Below, one piece after another: positions 17,913-26,592 of a stretch of 64,000 bases of DNA. Under the pieces are notes generated by a model. The model was not told the origin of the DNA. It saw only the letters and a list, made by a program, of their open reading frames with translations, and searched no databases. The stretch's first letter is position 1; each line of letters begins with the position of its first letter. A program made the position numbers and the translations under genes. Source of the stretch: an uncultured Pseudomonadales bacterium (GTDB lineage Bacteria; Pseudomonadota; Gammaproteobacteria; Pseudomonadales; Azotimanducaceae); contig OY282430.1 in assembly GCA_958296025.1 (NCBI GenBank), positions 1,302,001 through 1,366,000 on the forward strand. Direction: 5' to 3'.

Positions 17913-18739
17913 CAACTCCTTTCCAGCAGTATCTCAAGCACGAACTTGCTGCCCAAGTAGCCGAGCAGGAGCAGAACGAAGGCCACTAGGATCCAGCGCA
18001 CCGCCGAAACGCCGCGCCAGCCAAACCAAAGACGCCCAGCAAGCAGGAGCGCATACGCCAGCCAAGAGGCCGATGACAACACCGTATGGTGAACCACATG
18101 CTGGGCGAACATGTCGTCCAGATACAGGAAGCCGCTGCCGATGGCCGCTGTCAGCGTGATGAAGCCGGTCCAGACCATGACGAACAGCAGCCGCTCCATG
18201 GTTTCCAGTGGCGGCAGGATGCGCAACAGAGCCAAGTGGGTAGGGACCCTTACTCTGCGTTCAACGATGCCGACGAAAATGGATTGCAGCGCCGCCATCA
18301 TCAAAATGCTGTAAGCCAGGATGGAGGTGAGTATGTGGGTGGCCAACCCAACGTCCGAGGCGTCGATTGGCGCCGCCCGCCCCGGCGCAAAGAGAGACGC
18401 CAACAGCGCCGCCGCGGAGATGGGAAACAGAACCACCAGCAGGCTGCGCACCGGCTGCAGGACGCTCATGAGCATGACCAGCACGACCATCACCAAAGCG
18501 GTTAGGCTGGTGACGGAAAGGAGCCCCAGGCCAAAGCCCCCCGGCACGTTGACCTGCGCGTAAACGGCAAAGCCGTGCAGCGCCATGGCCGGTGCCGCCA
18601 GCGCCGCAAGAAGGTGCGTGGACATCTTGCCGGCGTTGTGGGCCAACGCCCGCCCATGCAACAGGGCGCCGGCCAAATAGAGCGCCGCGGCGATCACCCC
18701 CGGAATGATCGGGCTGGCAGCAGCGGCAGGCAGCGGCAT
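17912..18739 (-). CDS. ypjD: CcsA/HemX-like inner-membrane protein YpjD
   Basis: 275 residues, largely hydrophobic, with about eight predicted membrane helices. It belongs to the cytochrome c assembly (CcmC/CcsA/HemX) family: conserved FVYDD-like sites are replaced by the usual HILTSILAYSILMMAALQ and FLYLDDMFAQHVVHHTVLS blocks, with His residues that could bind haem. In gammaproteobacteria it is next to ffh (divergent) and in operon with a CorB-like gene. Here corB is present, but about 7.6 kb of foreign-looking genes separate it from ffh. Confidence 0.85.
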   Translation of the reverse strand: MPLPAAAASPIIPGVIAAALYLAGALLHGRALAHNAGKMSTHLLAALAAPAMALHGFAVYAQVNVPGGFGLGLLSVTSLTALVMVVLVMLMSVLQPVRSLLVVLFPISAAALLASLFAPGRAAPIDASDVGLATHILTSILAYSILMMAALQSIFVGIVERRVRVPTHLALLRILPPLETMERLLFVMVWTGFITLTAAIGSGFLYLDDMFAQHVVHHTVLSSASWLAYALLLAGRLWFGWRGVSAVRWILVAFVLLLLGYLGSKFVLEILLERS

Positions 18740-18785
18740 GGCTTGTATGTCCTAGTTACAGCTCGCGGATGGGCGCCTAAGTGTG

Positions 18786-19454
18786 TCACAGGCCGTGCGG
18801 CGGCGCTATCTCCTCAACCCGCCAGGCAGCCTTTTCCCGTAGGTGTCGATAGCTGAGACGAACTCTGAAATCTTCGCCGAGCGTTGGCGCGTTCCGCCCC
18901 GCAAGCCAAATCGTGTCTTGGGCGGTCGGGTTATAGCGCTCCTGCAGGCGGCCATTGGGAATGCAAGCCACGACTACGCGGTCGAGCCGCTGAGAGCCAT
19001 CTATTTCTTCGTAAACGTACTTGGCGATGACCGTGACCACTTGGAAAGTGCGGGGGCCGCGGCGAATTTCCTGCTCCAGCCCGCCGGGTTCGGCCACCTC
19101 AACCCCGCTCCTGCGCATTTTGACGGTCATTGATGTTTGGGACATCTGAATGGTTGCCGTGCGGTTGCCGTTGGGCTTCTCCGCCTTCGCGTCAAGCATC
19201 AAGGCAACTGGCTGCGCTTCCGGCAAGAAAACGTAGATGGCCTTCTTGACGTCCACCTTCCCGTAGAGACGGTCACGCAGGCCCGGCAAGCCCATAGCCT
19301 CAATGGCCTCCCGCGTCACGTCTTCGGCGATGTCTTGGGGGAGGTCCGTTTCTTCACGGAATATGGTGGCTGCTTGGGGCAAGTAATCCTTGATGGCCTG
19401 CACCACCATCGCCATGGCTGTTCTCTCAAGGCGCTCAAGCGCATCAAGCTCCAT
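18786..19454 (-). CDS. SfiI-family type II restriction endonuclease
   Basis: 222 residues. Similarity to SfiI (269 residues) is recognisable over the length: ELDALERLERTAMAMVVQA at the start, GKVDVKK, LMLDAKAE, QMSQTSM, PNGRLQERYNPTAQDT and the end segment AAWRVEEI. The catalytic PD-(D/E)xK residues can be placed as Asp68, Asp88 and Lys90, with nearly the same spacing as SfiI Asp79, Asp100 and Lys102. SfiI cuts GGCCNNNNNGGCC as a tetramer. The gene starts 11 bases inside the end of the methyltransferase gene. The specificity is inferred from family similarity only. Confidence 0.82.
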   Translation of the reverse strand: MELDALERLERTAMAMVVQAIKDYLPQAATIFREETDLPQDIAEDVTREAIEAMGLPGLRDRLYGKVDVKKAIYVFLPEAQPVALMLDAKAEKPNGNRTATIQMSQTSMTVKMRRSGVEVAEPGGLEQEIRRGPRTFQVVTVIAKYVYEEIDGSQRLDRVVVACIPNGRLQERYNPTAQDTIWLAGRNAPTLGEDFRVRLSYRHLREKAAWRVEEIAPPHGL

Positions 19455-20499
19455 CGGTGCGCCTTCTTGCCATTCGGGTGTGGCGGGCGTCTTTATCTAT
19501 GCCCAGCCATTGGCGGCCGAGTTTCTTGGCGACGGCGGTGGTGGTGCCGGTGCCGACGAAGGGGTCGAGCACCACGCCGCCCGGTGGGGAGAATAGGCGG
19601 ATCACTCGGGCGGCCAGTTCTTCGGGGAATTCGGCTTCGTGGCGGTCGTTGCGGCGGACCGAGCGGATGCTCCAGACGCCGCGGGAACCCCAGCTTGCCC
19701 ATTCGTCGGCGGTTAGGCGATTCCGGTCATAGTCGGTGATGCCGGGACGCCAGAAGACGTAGATGTGCTCGAACTCATCGACGGCGCGGTAGGAGTTGGA
19801 GTGCCAACGGCTGTTGGCCCAACAGGGGTCCTTGTGCCAGATGCGCTGATCATAGAGGTGGAAGCCCGCTTCCTCCGCCCACTCCGCCACCATGCATCCG
19901 GTCAGCACAACTTTGGTGGAGGCGGCCTGCTTGCCGCCGCGCACGTTGTTGTCCTCCAAGCGGCGCTGAATGGTCTGCTCGCTGCAGCCCAGCATTTCGG
20001 CGAGTTCCTGCCTCTTGGCGTTGGGGTGCTCCTTCTTGACTGCAAGTATCTGCTCCCTAGTGACGGGCACCTTCTTGCGGCGCATGTTGTTGGCTTGGAA
20101 GCGTGGCATGGACGGGTCCGGGAAGCAGAGGATGTCCCCAATGTTGACGGCCAGGAACCCGCCCGGCTTGATGATGCGGGTGTGGCAGTGGATGACCTCC
20201 CGCAGCAAGCTGCACCAGCCGTCAAAGGACAGGTGGCGCTCATAGGACTTGCCCACATAGTAGGGCGGCGACCAAAAACTCAGGTCAATGCAGGCCTCTG
20301 GCAGCTTCACCAGGTGACGCCGGGCATCGCCGGTGAGGATACGGCCGAAAGCAGTTTCCTCGCCCTTCCCCCCCGACGGCGTTGTGGTGGGGGCCGCTTT
20401 GCCTCTCTCCCCGTTCAGGCCAGCCGCTTGGACAACATCCAGCCCAAGCTGCACGTCACCCGCCAAGCCCTCTTGAACGCCTTTGCGCATGGTCCGCAT
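19444..20499 (-). CDS. Beta-class DNA methyltransferase of the SfiI-like system, with internal HTH
   Basis: 351 residues. The catalytic motif IV SPPY is at 77-80 and motif I DPFVGTGTT at 312-320, the order of the beta class; SPPY usually indicates N4-cytosine methylation. Between them, at about 146-186, lies a helix-turn-helix-like segment (QELAEMLGCSEQTIQRRLED). It may be part of target recognition or allow self-regulation. The first 45 residues are poorly conserved, so a later start is possible. It overlaps the endonuclease gene by 11 bases. It protects the host against the adjacent nuclease. Confidence 0.88.
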   Translation of the reverse strand: MRTMRKGVQEGLAGDVQLGLDVVQAAGLNGERGKAAPTTTPSGGKGEETAFGRILTGDARRHLVKLPEACIDLSFWSPPYYVGKSYERHLSFDGWCSLLREVIHCHTRIIKPGGFLAVNIGDILCFPDPSMPRFQANNMRRKKVPVTREQILAVKKEHPNAKRQELAEMLGCSEQTIQRRLEDNNVRGGKQAASTKVVLTGCMVAEWAEEAGFHLYDQRIWHKDPCWANSRWHSNSYRAVDEFEHIYVFWRPGITDYDRNRLTADEWASWGSRGVWSIRSVRRNDRHEAEFPEELAARVIRLFSPPGGVVLDPFVGTGTTTAVAKKLGRQWLGIDKDARHTRMARRRTDGA

Positions 20500-20561
20500 T
20501 GCCTAACCCCTAGATGCGCTAGCCCATTAAACGCGGCTTATCCGCAGCGGCAGCAAAGATA

Positions 20562-20577
20562 CTGTAAGGAAATACAG
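20562..20577. promoter_or_regulatory. Inverted repeat upstream of the methyltransferase gene
   Basis: CTGTA-AGGAAA-TACAG, a perfect 5-base palindrome with a 6-base centre, 63-78 bases before the methyltransferase start. It sits in an AT-richer patch that could hold the promoter (minus strand). A candidate operator for control of the restriction-modification genes; no separate controller gene is seen. Confidence 0.35.
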
Positions 20578-20579
20578 AT

Positions 20580-20986
20580 TTCAATCCTTTTTCCTCGTCG
20601 TCACTAGTGGAGCCTAGAGTGGCGGCGTTGGGCTTCATGGCTTGCGCGGTCGGCATGATGGCTGTGGCTGCCGGATTGTAGCTCAGTATGGCGCAAGATG
20701 GCGCAAGCTGGGCGCGACAGGCCAGCCCTTCACCCTCGGACAAATCCTGGCGTTGACGGCCTCGGTGGTGCCCCGCCGCAGCTCCGCCCGGCCCGTAGCC
20801 CATTTTGGGCGAAAGTTGGCCTGCCCCCAACAGGCGGCCTGATTGCCAATTCACCGAGCAAGAAGGCGCACACGCAAGTCGATATGTCGCAGTACTTTGC
20901 CGAAATGGAGGTTCCCGCCGGCAATAGGCTGGCGATCAGCGGATTGGCGAAGTGCAATTTTCTCCGGAGGCACATCAGGGCATTGG
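20580..20986. other. Gap between the NACHT-like gene and the methyltransferase gene
   Basis: About 490 bases without a supported gene. It contains the short direct repeat ATGGCGCAAG twice in tandem (about 20688-20707). Open frames here lack ribosome sites and match nothing I know. A gene relic is possible. Confidence 0.4.
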
Positions 20987-23900
20987 TTAAACTGCGGGCT
21001 TGGATACGTCTATCACTACCACCGATATCTTTCGGCGCTCGGCATTCGACAGGGTGCCGTATAGGCTCTTCTCGAGCTCCTTGGCGGTGTTGGGGCGCCT
21101 TCCTTCAGAGGGTGTGGCCTTGGTCCACTCTAGGCCGAACCAGAACACCACGTAGATGCCGTGGCCGTTGGCACCGGGATCCCTTGCGTATCTGGCGATT
21201 AGTTGGCTGTGAATTGCAGTCCATAAGTTCCCGTGGGAGTTTTTCTTGACTTCCACCGGCACATTTAGCCGTTCGTACCAGACTTGGATGTCCGCCCTGC
21301 CGTCATTGGCGTACTGCCCTTCGGGTTGGGCATTAACGCCCAGTGGAAGCCTTTCCTGCAAATCGGACAATAGCGCATCTCTGCACAGTTCCTCGTGCTT
21401 GGGTTCTTGTGGGTTTTTTGCCGAATCGGTATTCCAGTATTGACGCCAATCGGAAGTCTCGCCGTGGCGGACCTGTTTAGCCAATTCAGCCAGATGGTCC
21501 GTCACCAGCGCCGCTAAGTCAGCGGAGTTCGCTGGGCGATTGTTGTCGAGCGTTCGCAGAACCCGCGTAGGGCTTGCGTGGGTAAAACAGGCTTCCCGAC
21601 GAACTTTGCACTGCTGTTGCCTGGCGTGACGGATGCGGGGATGCCAAGGATGAAGCGCCGGGCGCTCCGCTAGCCGCTCTAGTGTTTCTGTCGCGGGTGC
21701 AGTTGGTTCAGCAGCTATCTGCCCAATCAGGTTATGTACGAGCGGTCTTCCGGCATCTTCTGCTTCTGATATAAATCTCGGTTTTCCGTTGGCCGAGTCC
21801 GAACCATAGGGTCTATATAAGCCGCCGATAGTCTGAACTAGAAGTTCTTTAGCCGGCAGATCCAGATTTGCAATCCATGGGTTGAGTTCATTGGTGAGAA
21901 ACGCCGCCAAGTGCGCGACTTGCTGCTGCCCGCCCCTTCCAGTCAGTGCCTTGGCTAGTGGCTCAAGGGTAGATTGAGGCTGCCTGAGAATCCTAGCCGC
22001 TAGCCAGTACACCCTTTGCGCGGTGTTGAGGCTTTTGAGTGCGATCTTTTGTTCCACTACTGCAAGAAACGCTTTTTTTTCATAATGCTTTAGAGCAGCG
22101 ACAAGGATCTGTTTCAGCATCTTCAACTGCCGCACTGTGCAACGATTGGGAAATGCCTTCATTAGCTGCGGAGTGGCAATGCAAGCCACTTCCGAATAGC
22201 CTGGGTCGTGCGCTAACTGATATAGGTCCATACAGTGTTGGCCGCCTTTGCGTATGGTGGCTCGAAAGACCTGAACCATAGATTCAGCAACCACATCCGG
22301 TTGGTAGGCCAGAATTAGCCCGTGCTCTAGCCACTTGTCGTTAGGGGGTAATATCTCACTGAAGTGCAGTGCAAGAGCCCGGCGCATGCCATCTTCATCC
22401 AAGGGAGGTTGGCCAGCACTGAGCTCGCCGGCAAGCTCCTGCAAGCCCGCGGCAAAGGGCAGGGCAAGGTCATGTTGTTGATTCTGGGCTGAGAGGTGAA
22501 GAATCTCCGGCGCTTGAGGGAGGTCGCCGCGTTTTGTCGATTCTCGGAAAGCATTGAGGACTAAATCGACCAACCGTTCATCGCCGCCGAGCAAGCTGAG
22601 TAGCCGCTCTCGTCCGGTGTTTCCGTCGATGTCCAGGAAAAACCCAAAGTACGCCCCCGCCAATTGGTGCAATAACTTTGGCGGGGCCGAATTTCTCCGA
22701 AAGTCGGGTTCAAGAGACTTGATTGCATTCCGCCAGTTTTCACGATTTCTTTGTCGTTCGTCCGCATCTTTTTGTTCTTTTTCCGAATGCGCTTTTTGCC
22801 GATGTTCTTGTCTATCAATAAATCGTCGTTGGTGGTTCCCTATTGCTTTGTAATGATTTAGGAGGACAGGTCGCCGCGCTATGTGCTTTTCAAGACCTTC
22901 TTGAGAAAGGCCCTCGCAATGGTTTTGACAATCCAAGCAGTAAACTGCTTCTTCCAGAAATTTGCAGGCGAGGTCTTGGTCTTCGGCATTAAGAGCTTGG
23001 TCAAGGCACCAAGAGCCGAAGTCTGGCGGTGCAGGAGCATGAAATAGATAGTCTTCCGGTGTCCACGGGAACATAGGACTTTCAGTGCCCATTTTGAAAA
23101 TGGCTTTATACTGATTGGGATGGCTGCCAAACCAACTCCTGACTTCCTGCACCTCCTTGGCACTACTCTGATTTTCACCAATATTGAGCGATACGCCAAG
23201 CCAACCAAATAGGTTTTGCTCATCTAGTACATCGGTGCCGTCCAAATTTGTCAGATATGTTGCAAGCAATAATGTTGGCAAATTTCTCATCTTGCTTGGC
23301 AGTGAGGTGACTCTACTCGTCCAAGATTGGTCACTGCAGAAGCTGACGAAGGAGTCAAGCGCCTCGGCGATGAGTTTCTGGCCCACCGTCCTTTTCGTGA
23401 AGGTGTCGATCCAGAAAAATCTATACCAGCTCAGAAAATTCCCCCTTTTTGGTACTCGAAAGTATCGGCCTATATTAGACGGGGGCAGGTTATTCGGGTA
23501 CAGGTGTAGGAGCAAATTCCCAAGCAGTTGATCGTTAGGATCGGATACGGCCCCGGAATGCACCGCTTCGAGTAGGTCTTGCAGTTCGTGCTTGGCTTGA
23601 TTGTGTCCCCCAACTTGCTTGGTGTAGGCCTCGAGCGCGAGCTCTCTAACCCACAACGATCTCGCTTGGTCTCTAACCACACTCATCAAAATCGGCCTGA
23701 GGCTAGGAATGGCATTGCCGTGTTGCAGGGCGGTCAGCACCGCAATCGCAACAGATTGCCATGCGTCGTTCGTGGGTTCTTTGGTCAAAAGCTCCGCAAA
23801 CGACTCCCTCATGTCAGGAGTGGCCAAGTCTCCCCAGCGTGTTTCCAGTTTTTGGTTGTTGGCGATGCTCCAAGGGTCGCGTTCGGCTTCCCGCTCAAGG

Positions 23901-25102
23901 CAATTCAAGATTAGGCGTTTCTCATATGCTGAGAATTGCTTGATGTCGCCGTACAGGACAATGCCTTCTGGGTCACGCTCGATAAGTTCGCGGCGTCCCT
24001 TCTTGCTGTGGGCGGCGAGCCAAGCGGACAAACCGCGCAGTTCGGACACTACGCCGTCGTCCTCACCCGTGATCAGGGCCAAAATCCTGGACACCGGCAA
24101 GCCGTTGTCGATCAAGCCTGCCAGATACTTACCGGCTAGAAACTCGGCGATGTGGCGGTGTATTGGCGCAGCAAGGCCTTTTTCCACGTTGAACAGCTTG
24201 GTGTGGATGGTTCGGTTTAGAATTTTTTGGCTTGGGTTGGGAATTTCTGACAACGAAAGGGAATTCGCATCGGCTTGGTCAGCTATCGCACTGCATCCGG
24301 TGAGGCCGCTAAGCAGGATCAGGGCGCAAATGCAGCCCGCCGCACCGAGTAGATCAGCATCGCTGTGCTGTAATGGTGTAGCCCGCTGATGTTCACAATT
24401 GTGTTCCGACAGCAGCCTTCGGCATGCCAACTTGAAGGTCTGTTGGCGCGTTTCCGGCCAGCTTCCGCCGGCAACTTCTGTCGCAAGCATCTCGAGCGTT
24501 TGCGGATTCTCAAGTAGCTGGCTGATGCCTCTGTGTTGGGCTGTGACAATGAAGTTTTCAACGTCTTTTATGCCTTGGAGACTTTTGAGAATCTCCCGGA
24601 CGCCTTCTTCGGGCAAGGGATCAAGGCGCAGGACAAGGACTTCGCCATTGCTTGACACCAATTTTAGATGCGCCTGGTCGGTTGCGCCGAACCAATCCGC
24701 TTCGCGGCAGGAGAGGCGGAAACGAGGCCGCCCCAGCCTATCCAGTTTTGCGCGAATCCGATCGAAGGGTGTTCGTTGGTCTGAGGCACCCGCCCGCATT
24801 TCATCTAACCCGTCGATGAACAGCGTGGTTCCCCGCCATCCAGGCCGGTCGTCAAAGGTAACGAAATCCCGCGCCGTGACGTAGCAGCCTGCTTGCGCCT
24901 CCGCTTGGCGCTCAAACGCTTCGGTTTGGGCCTCCGCCTCGCGCCTGAACATTTCGGTTTTGCCGGCGCCGGGCGCACCAAGCAGGACAATCGCCGGACT
25001 ATCCCCAAACTCCTTCAGGGGTTTTGGCTGCGGGCGCTCGGCAGGATTGTCCCGGCGGTCTTGGGCAACCTCGGTGCAAGTGCGGTGAACGTAAACGTTC
25101 AT
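20987..25102 (-). CDS. Large NACHT-like STAND NTPase with C-terminal PD-(D/E)xK nuclease-like domain
   Basis: 1371 residues. Walker A GAPGAGKT is at 42-49 and Walker B TLFIDGLDE at 93-101 (the hydrophobic-D-GLDE form typical of NACHT). Sensor segment SCREADW is at 131-137. Residues from about 350 to 1200 are a long helical, repeat-like region with no motif I can name. The C terminus has the nuclease-like pattern RADIQVWYER...VPVEVKK (Asp1271, Glu1284, Lys1286), then SQLIARY and GIYVVFWF. The ATG overlaps the stop of the ATPase gene upstream (ATGA). Base composition is much richer in A+T than the neighbours. The architecture suggests an anti-phage NLR-like protein whose effector is at the C terminus, the reverse of Avs proteins. 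Function is inferred; nothing catalytic is proven. Confidence 0.75.
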   Translation of the reverse strand: MNVYVHRTCTEVAQDRRDNPAERPQPKPLKEFGDSPAIVLLGAPGAGKTEMFRREAEAQTEAFERQAEAQAGCYVTARDFVTFDDRPGWRGTTLFIDGLDEMRAGASDQRTPFDRIRAKLDRLGRPRFRLSCREADWFGATDQAHLKLVSSNGEVLVLRLDPLPEEGVREILKSLQGIKDVENFIVTAQHRGISQLLENPQTLEMLATEVAGGSWPETRQQTFKLACRRLLSEHNCEHQRATPLQHSDADLLGAAGCICALILLSGLTGCSAIADQADANSLSLSEIPNPSQKILNRTIHTKLFNVEKGLAAPIHRHIAEFLAGKYLAGLIDNGLPVSRILALITGEDDGVVSELRGLSAWLAAHSKKGRRELIERDPEGIVLYGDIKQFSAYEKRLILNCLEREAERDPWSIANNQKLETRWGDLATPDMRESFAELLTKEPTNDAWQSVAIAVLTALQHGNAIPSLRPILMSVVRDQARSLWVRELALEAYTKQVGGHNQAKHELQDLLEAVHSGAVSDPNDQLLGNLLLHLYPNNLPPSNIGRYFRVPKRGNFLSWYRFFWIDTFTKRTVGQKLIAEALDSFVSFCSDQSWTSRVTSLPSKMRNLPTLLLATYLTNLDGTDVLDEQNLFGWLGVSLNIGENQSSAKEVQEVRSWFGSHPNQYKAIFKMGTESPMFPWTPEDYLFHAPAPPDFGSWCLDQALNAEDQDLACKFLEEAVYCLDCQNHCEGLSQEGLEKHIARRPVLLNHYKAIGNHQRRFIDRQEHRQKAHSEKEQKDADERQRNRENWRNAIKSLEPDFRRNSAPPKLLHQLAGAYFGFFLDIDGNTGRERLLSLLGGDERLVDLVLNAFRESTKRGDLPQAPEILHLSAQNQQHDLALPFAAGLQELAGELSAGQPPLDEDGMRRALALHFSEILPPNDKWLEHGLILAYQPDVVAESMVQVFRATIRKGGQHCMDLYQLAHDPGYSEVACIATPQLMKAFPNRCTVRQLKMLKQILVAALKHYEKKAFLAVVEQKIALKSLNTAQRVYWLAARILRQPQSTLEPLAKALTGRGGQQQVAHLAAFLTNELNPWIANLDLPAKELLVQTIGGLYRPYGSDSANGKPRFISEAEDAGRPLVHNLIGQIAAEPTAPATETLERLAERPALHPWHPRIRHARQQQCKVRREACFTHASPTRVLRTLDNNRPANSADLAALVTDHLAELAKQVRHGETSDWRQYWNTDSAKNPQEPKHEELCRDALLSDLQERLPLGVNAQPEGQYANDGRADIQVWYERLNVPVEVKKNSHGNLWTAIHSQLIARYARDPGANGHGIYVVFWFGLEWTKATPSEGRRPNTAKELEKSLYGTLSNAERRKISVVVIDVSKPAV

Positions 25103-26379
25103 GGCGTTTCAAACCAGTGCGAAGCAGGGTGGGAGAGCAATTCACCGAGGGCCAGCCCGTCTGGACCGACAAGAATGGATTGCATAGGTTTGAATTGGTT
25201 GGTGAATCTTTCCAGCCCTCTGGGTTGCGACCGTAACCGGCCGCTTTTCACCTCAAAAGCCGCCAGCCGCCGGCCGCTTTCCAAAACGAAATCCACTTCA
25301 TTGCCATTGTGCCGCCAGTAGTGGAGACTCATTTCCGGCGTCTTGGTGTTGAATAAATGTGCGCCCACGGCGCTCTCCACCAAGCGCCCCCAGAAAGTTC
25401 GGTCCGCCAGCGCCTCCGCGAAGCCGTACCCGGAGTAGGCCGACATTAGGGCGGTGTTGAGCACATTGAGTTTGGGGCTGGACGCCCGGCGGCGACGGCT
25501 CAGCCCTTCGTAGTTCAGCAGGCCGGCCACCAGCCCGGCTTGCTCAAGCAGGGTCAAATAGCGGGCCAAGGTGGTGGTGTTGCCGGCGTCGGCAAGCTGG
25601 CCGAGCATCTTGTTGTACGACAGGATTTCGCCGGAGAACTCCGCGCACAAGTCGAACAGCCTTTTCAGCAGCGCCGGCTTGTCCACCCGCTCCAGCGCCA
25701 GTATGTCCCGCTCGATGTTTGGCTCCACCAGCGCCGCCGTGATGTAGTCCCGCCAGCGGGTCTGCTCCGGTGCCAAGGGCGCGGCGCCCGGATAGCCGCC
25801 GAAGTAGAGGTATTGGGGGAGGTCGAAGCCGAATGCCTCCGCCATTTCGGCGTAGGACCAGTGGGTGAGGCGGATGCTCTCGAAGCGGCCGGCCAAACTC
25901 TCTTTCATGCCGCGCTGCATCAGCAGGGGGGCGGAACCCAAAAGGACCACATGCAGGGAGCGATTTTCCCATCGGTCCGCGTCCCATAGCCCCTTGACGA
26001 CCTCAGACCAGTTGGGAATTCTCTGAATCTCATCGAACACCAGAGCAAAACCCCGTTCCGACTGCGCGGCCTCCAAGCGGGCTAGCTGCCAAGCGCTCAC
26101 CAACCAGCGGCCATCTCTCTCCTCGGTATCCAAGGCGGACCACTTTTCCTTCCGGTCTGAACCAGTCCATGGTTCCGGCGCAGACGGAATTGCCTCAGGT
26201 CCAGGCTTGTCCACGGCAAGGTAGCGGTAAGGCTTTGTCCGGCCAATCTGGTTCAGCGTCTGCCCGATAAGCGTGGTTTTGCCGCATTGGCGGGGGCCGT
26301 TGATGAAGATCAACCACCGAGGGGATTCGTTCAGCCGCTTGAGAACGGCGGCTATCTGTTTGCGCTGGAAGACGGCCAT
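25099..26379 (-). CDS. AAA_14/DUF4143 ATPase with PD-(D/E)xK-like C terminus
   Basis: 426 residues. Walker A GPRQCGKTT is at 28-36 and Walker B FALVFDEIQ at 111-119. A winged-helix/DUF4143 region follows, and the C terminus has NEVDFVLES...AFEVKSG (Asp363, Glu376, Lys378), a restriction-nuclease-like fold shared by the family. Such ATPases are widespread and of unclear function. Here the stop codon overlaps the start of the NACHT-like gene, so the two are probably one translational unit. First gene of the island on the ffh side. It is GC-rich, unlike its partner. Confidence 0.85.
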   Translation of the reverse strand: MAVFQRKQIAAVLKRLNESPRWLIFINGPRQCGKTTLIGQTLNQIGRTKPYRYLAVDKPGPEAIPSAPEPWTGSDRKEKWSALDTEERDGRWLVSAWQLARLEAAQSERGFALVFDEIQRIPNWSEVVKGLWDADRWENRSLHVVLLGSAPLLMQRGMKESLAGRFESIRLTHWSYAEMAEAFGFDLPQYLYFGGYPGAAPLAPEQTRWRDYITAALVEPNIERDILALERVDKPALLKRLFDLCAEFSGEILSYNKMLGQLADAGNTTTLARYLTLLEQAGLVAGLLNYEGLSRRRRASSPKLNVLNTALMSAYSGYGFAEALADRTFWGRLVESAVGAHLFNTKTPEMSLHYWRHNGNEVDFVLESGRRLAAFEVKSGRLRSQPRGLERFTNQFKPMQSILVGPDGLALGELLSHPASHWFETP

Positions 26380-26557
26380 AGGGCGAGATTACATCATTGA
26401 GAAGTTTTACTCAATAGTGTAATTCCTGCTTTCCAAGGCTGTCTCAGGCTGTGTTCGGCCGGCGAATCCGGACCCTGCTTCCCCGCGGCAGCGGGCGCTG
26501 CTGAAACGCTGCTGGTGCGCCTGTCAGCCTCCTGTCTGCTGAACAGGGCGCTTGCCC

Positions 26558-26563
26558 TATAAT
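26558..26563 (+). promoter_or_regulatory. -10 element upstream of ffh
   Basis: A perfect TATAAT 30 bases before the ffh ATG. I see no good -35 box at 16-18 bases, so only the -10 is supported. Confidence 0.45.
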
Positions 26564-26592
26564 GCCGCCAAATCCGCCGCCCAGCGACCATC

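Noticed and set aside
20670-20720. tRNA-like GTAGCTCAGT segment
   Set aside because: It resembles a D-arm, but no T-loop, anticodon arm or acceptor pairing follows.
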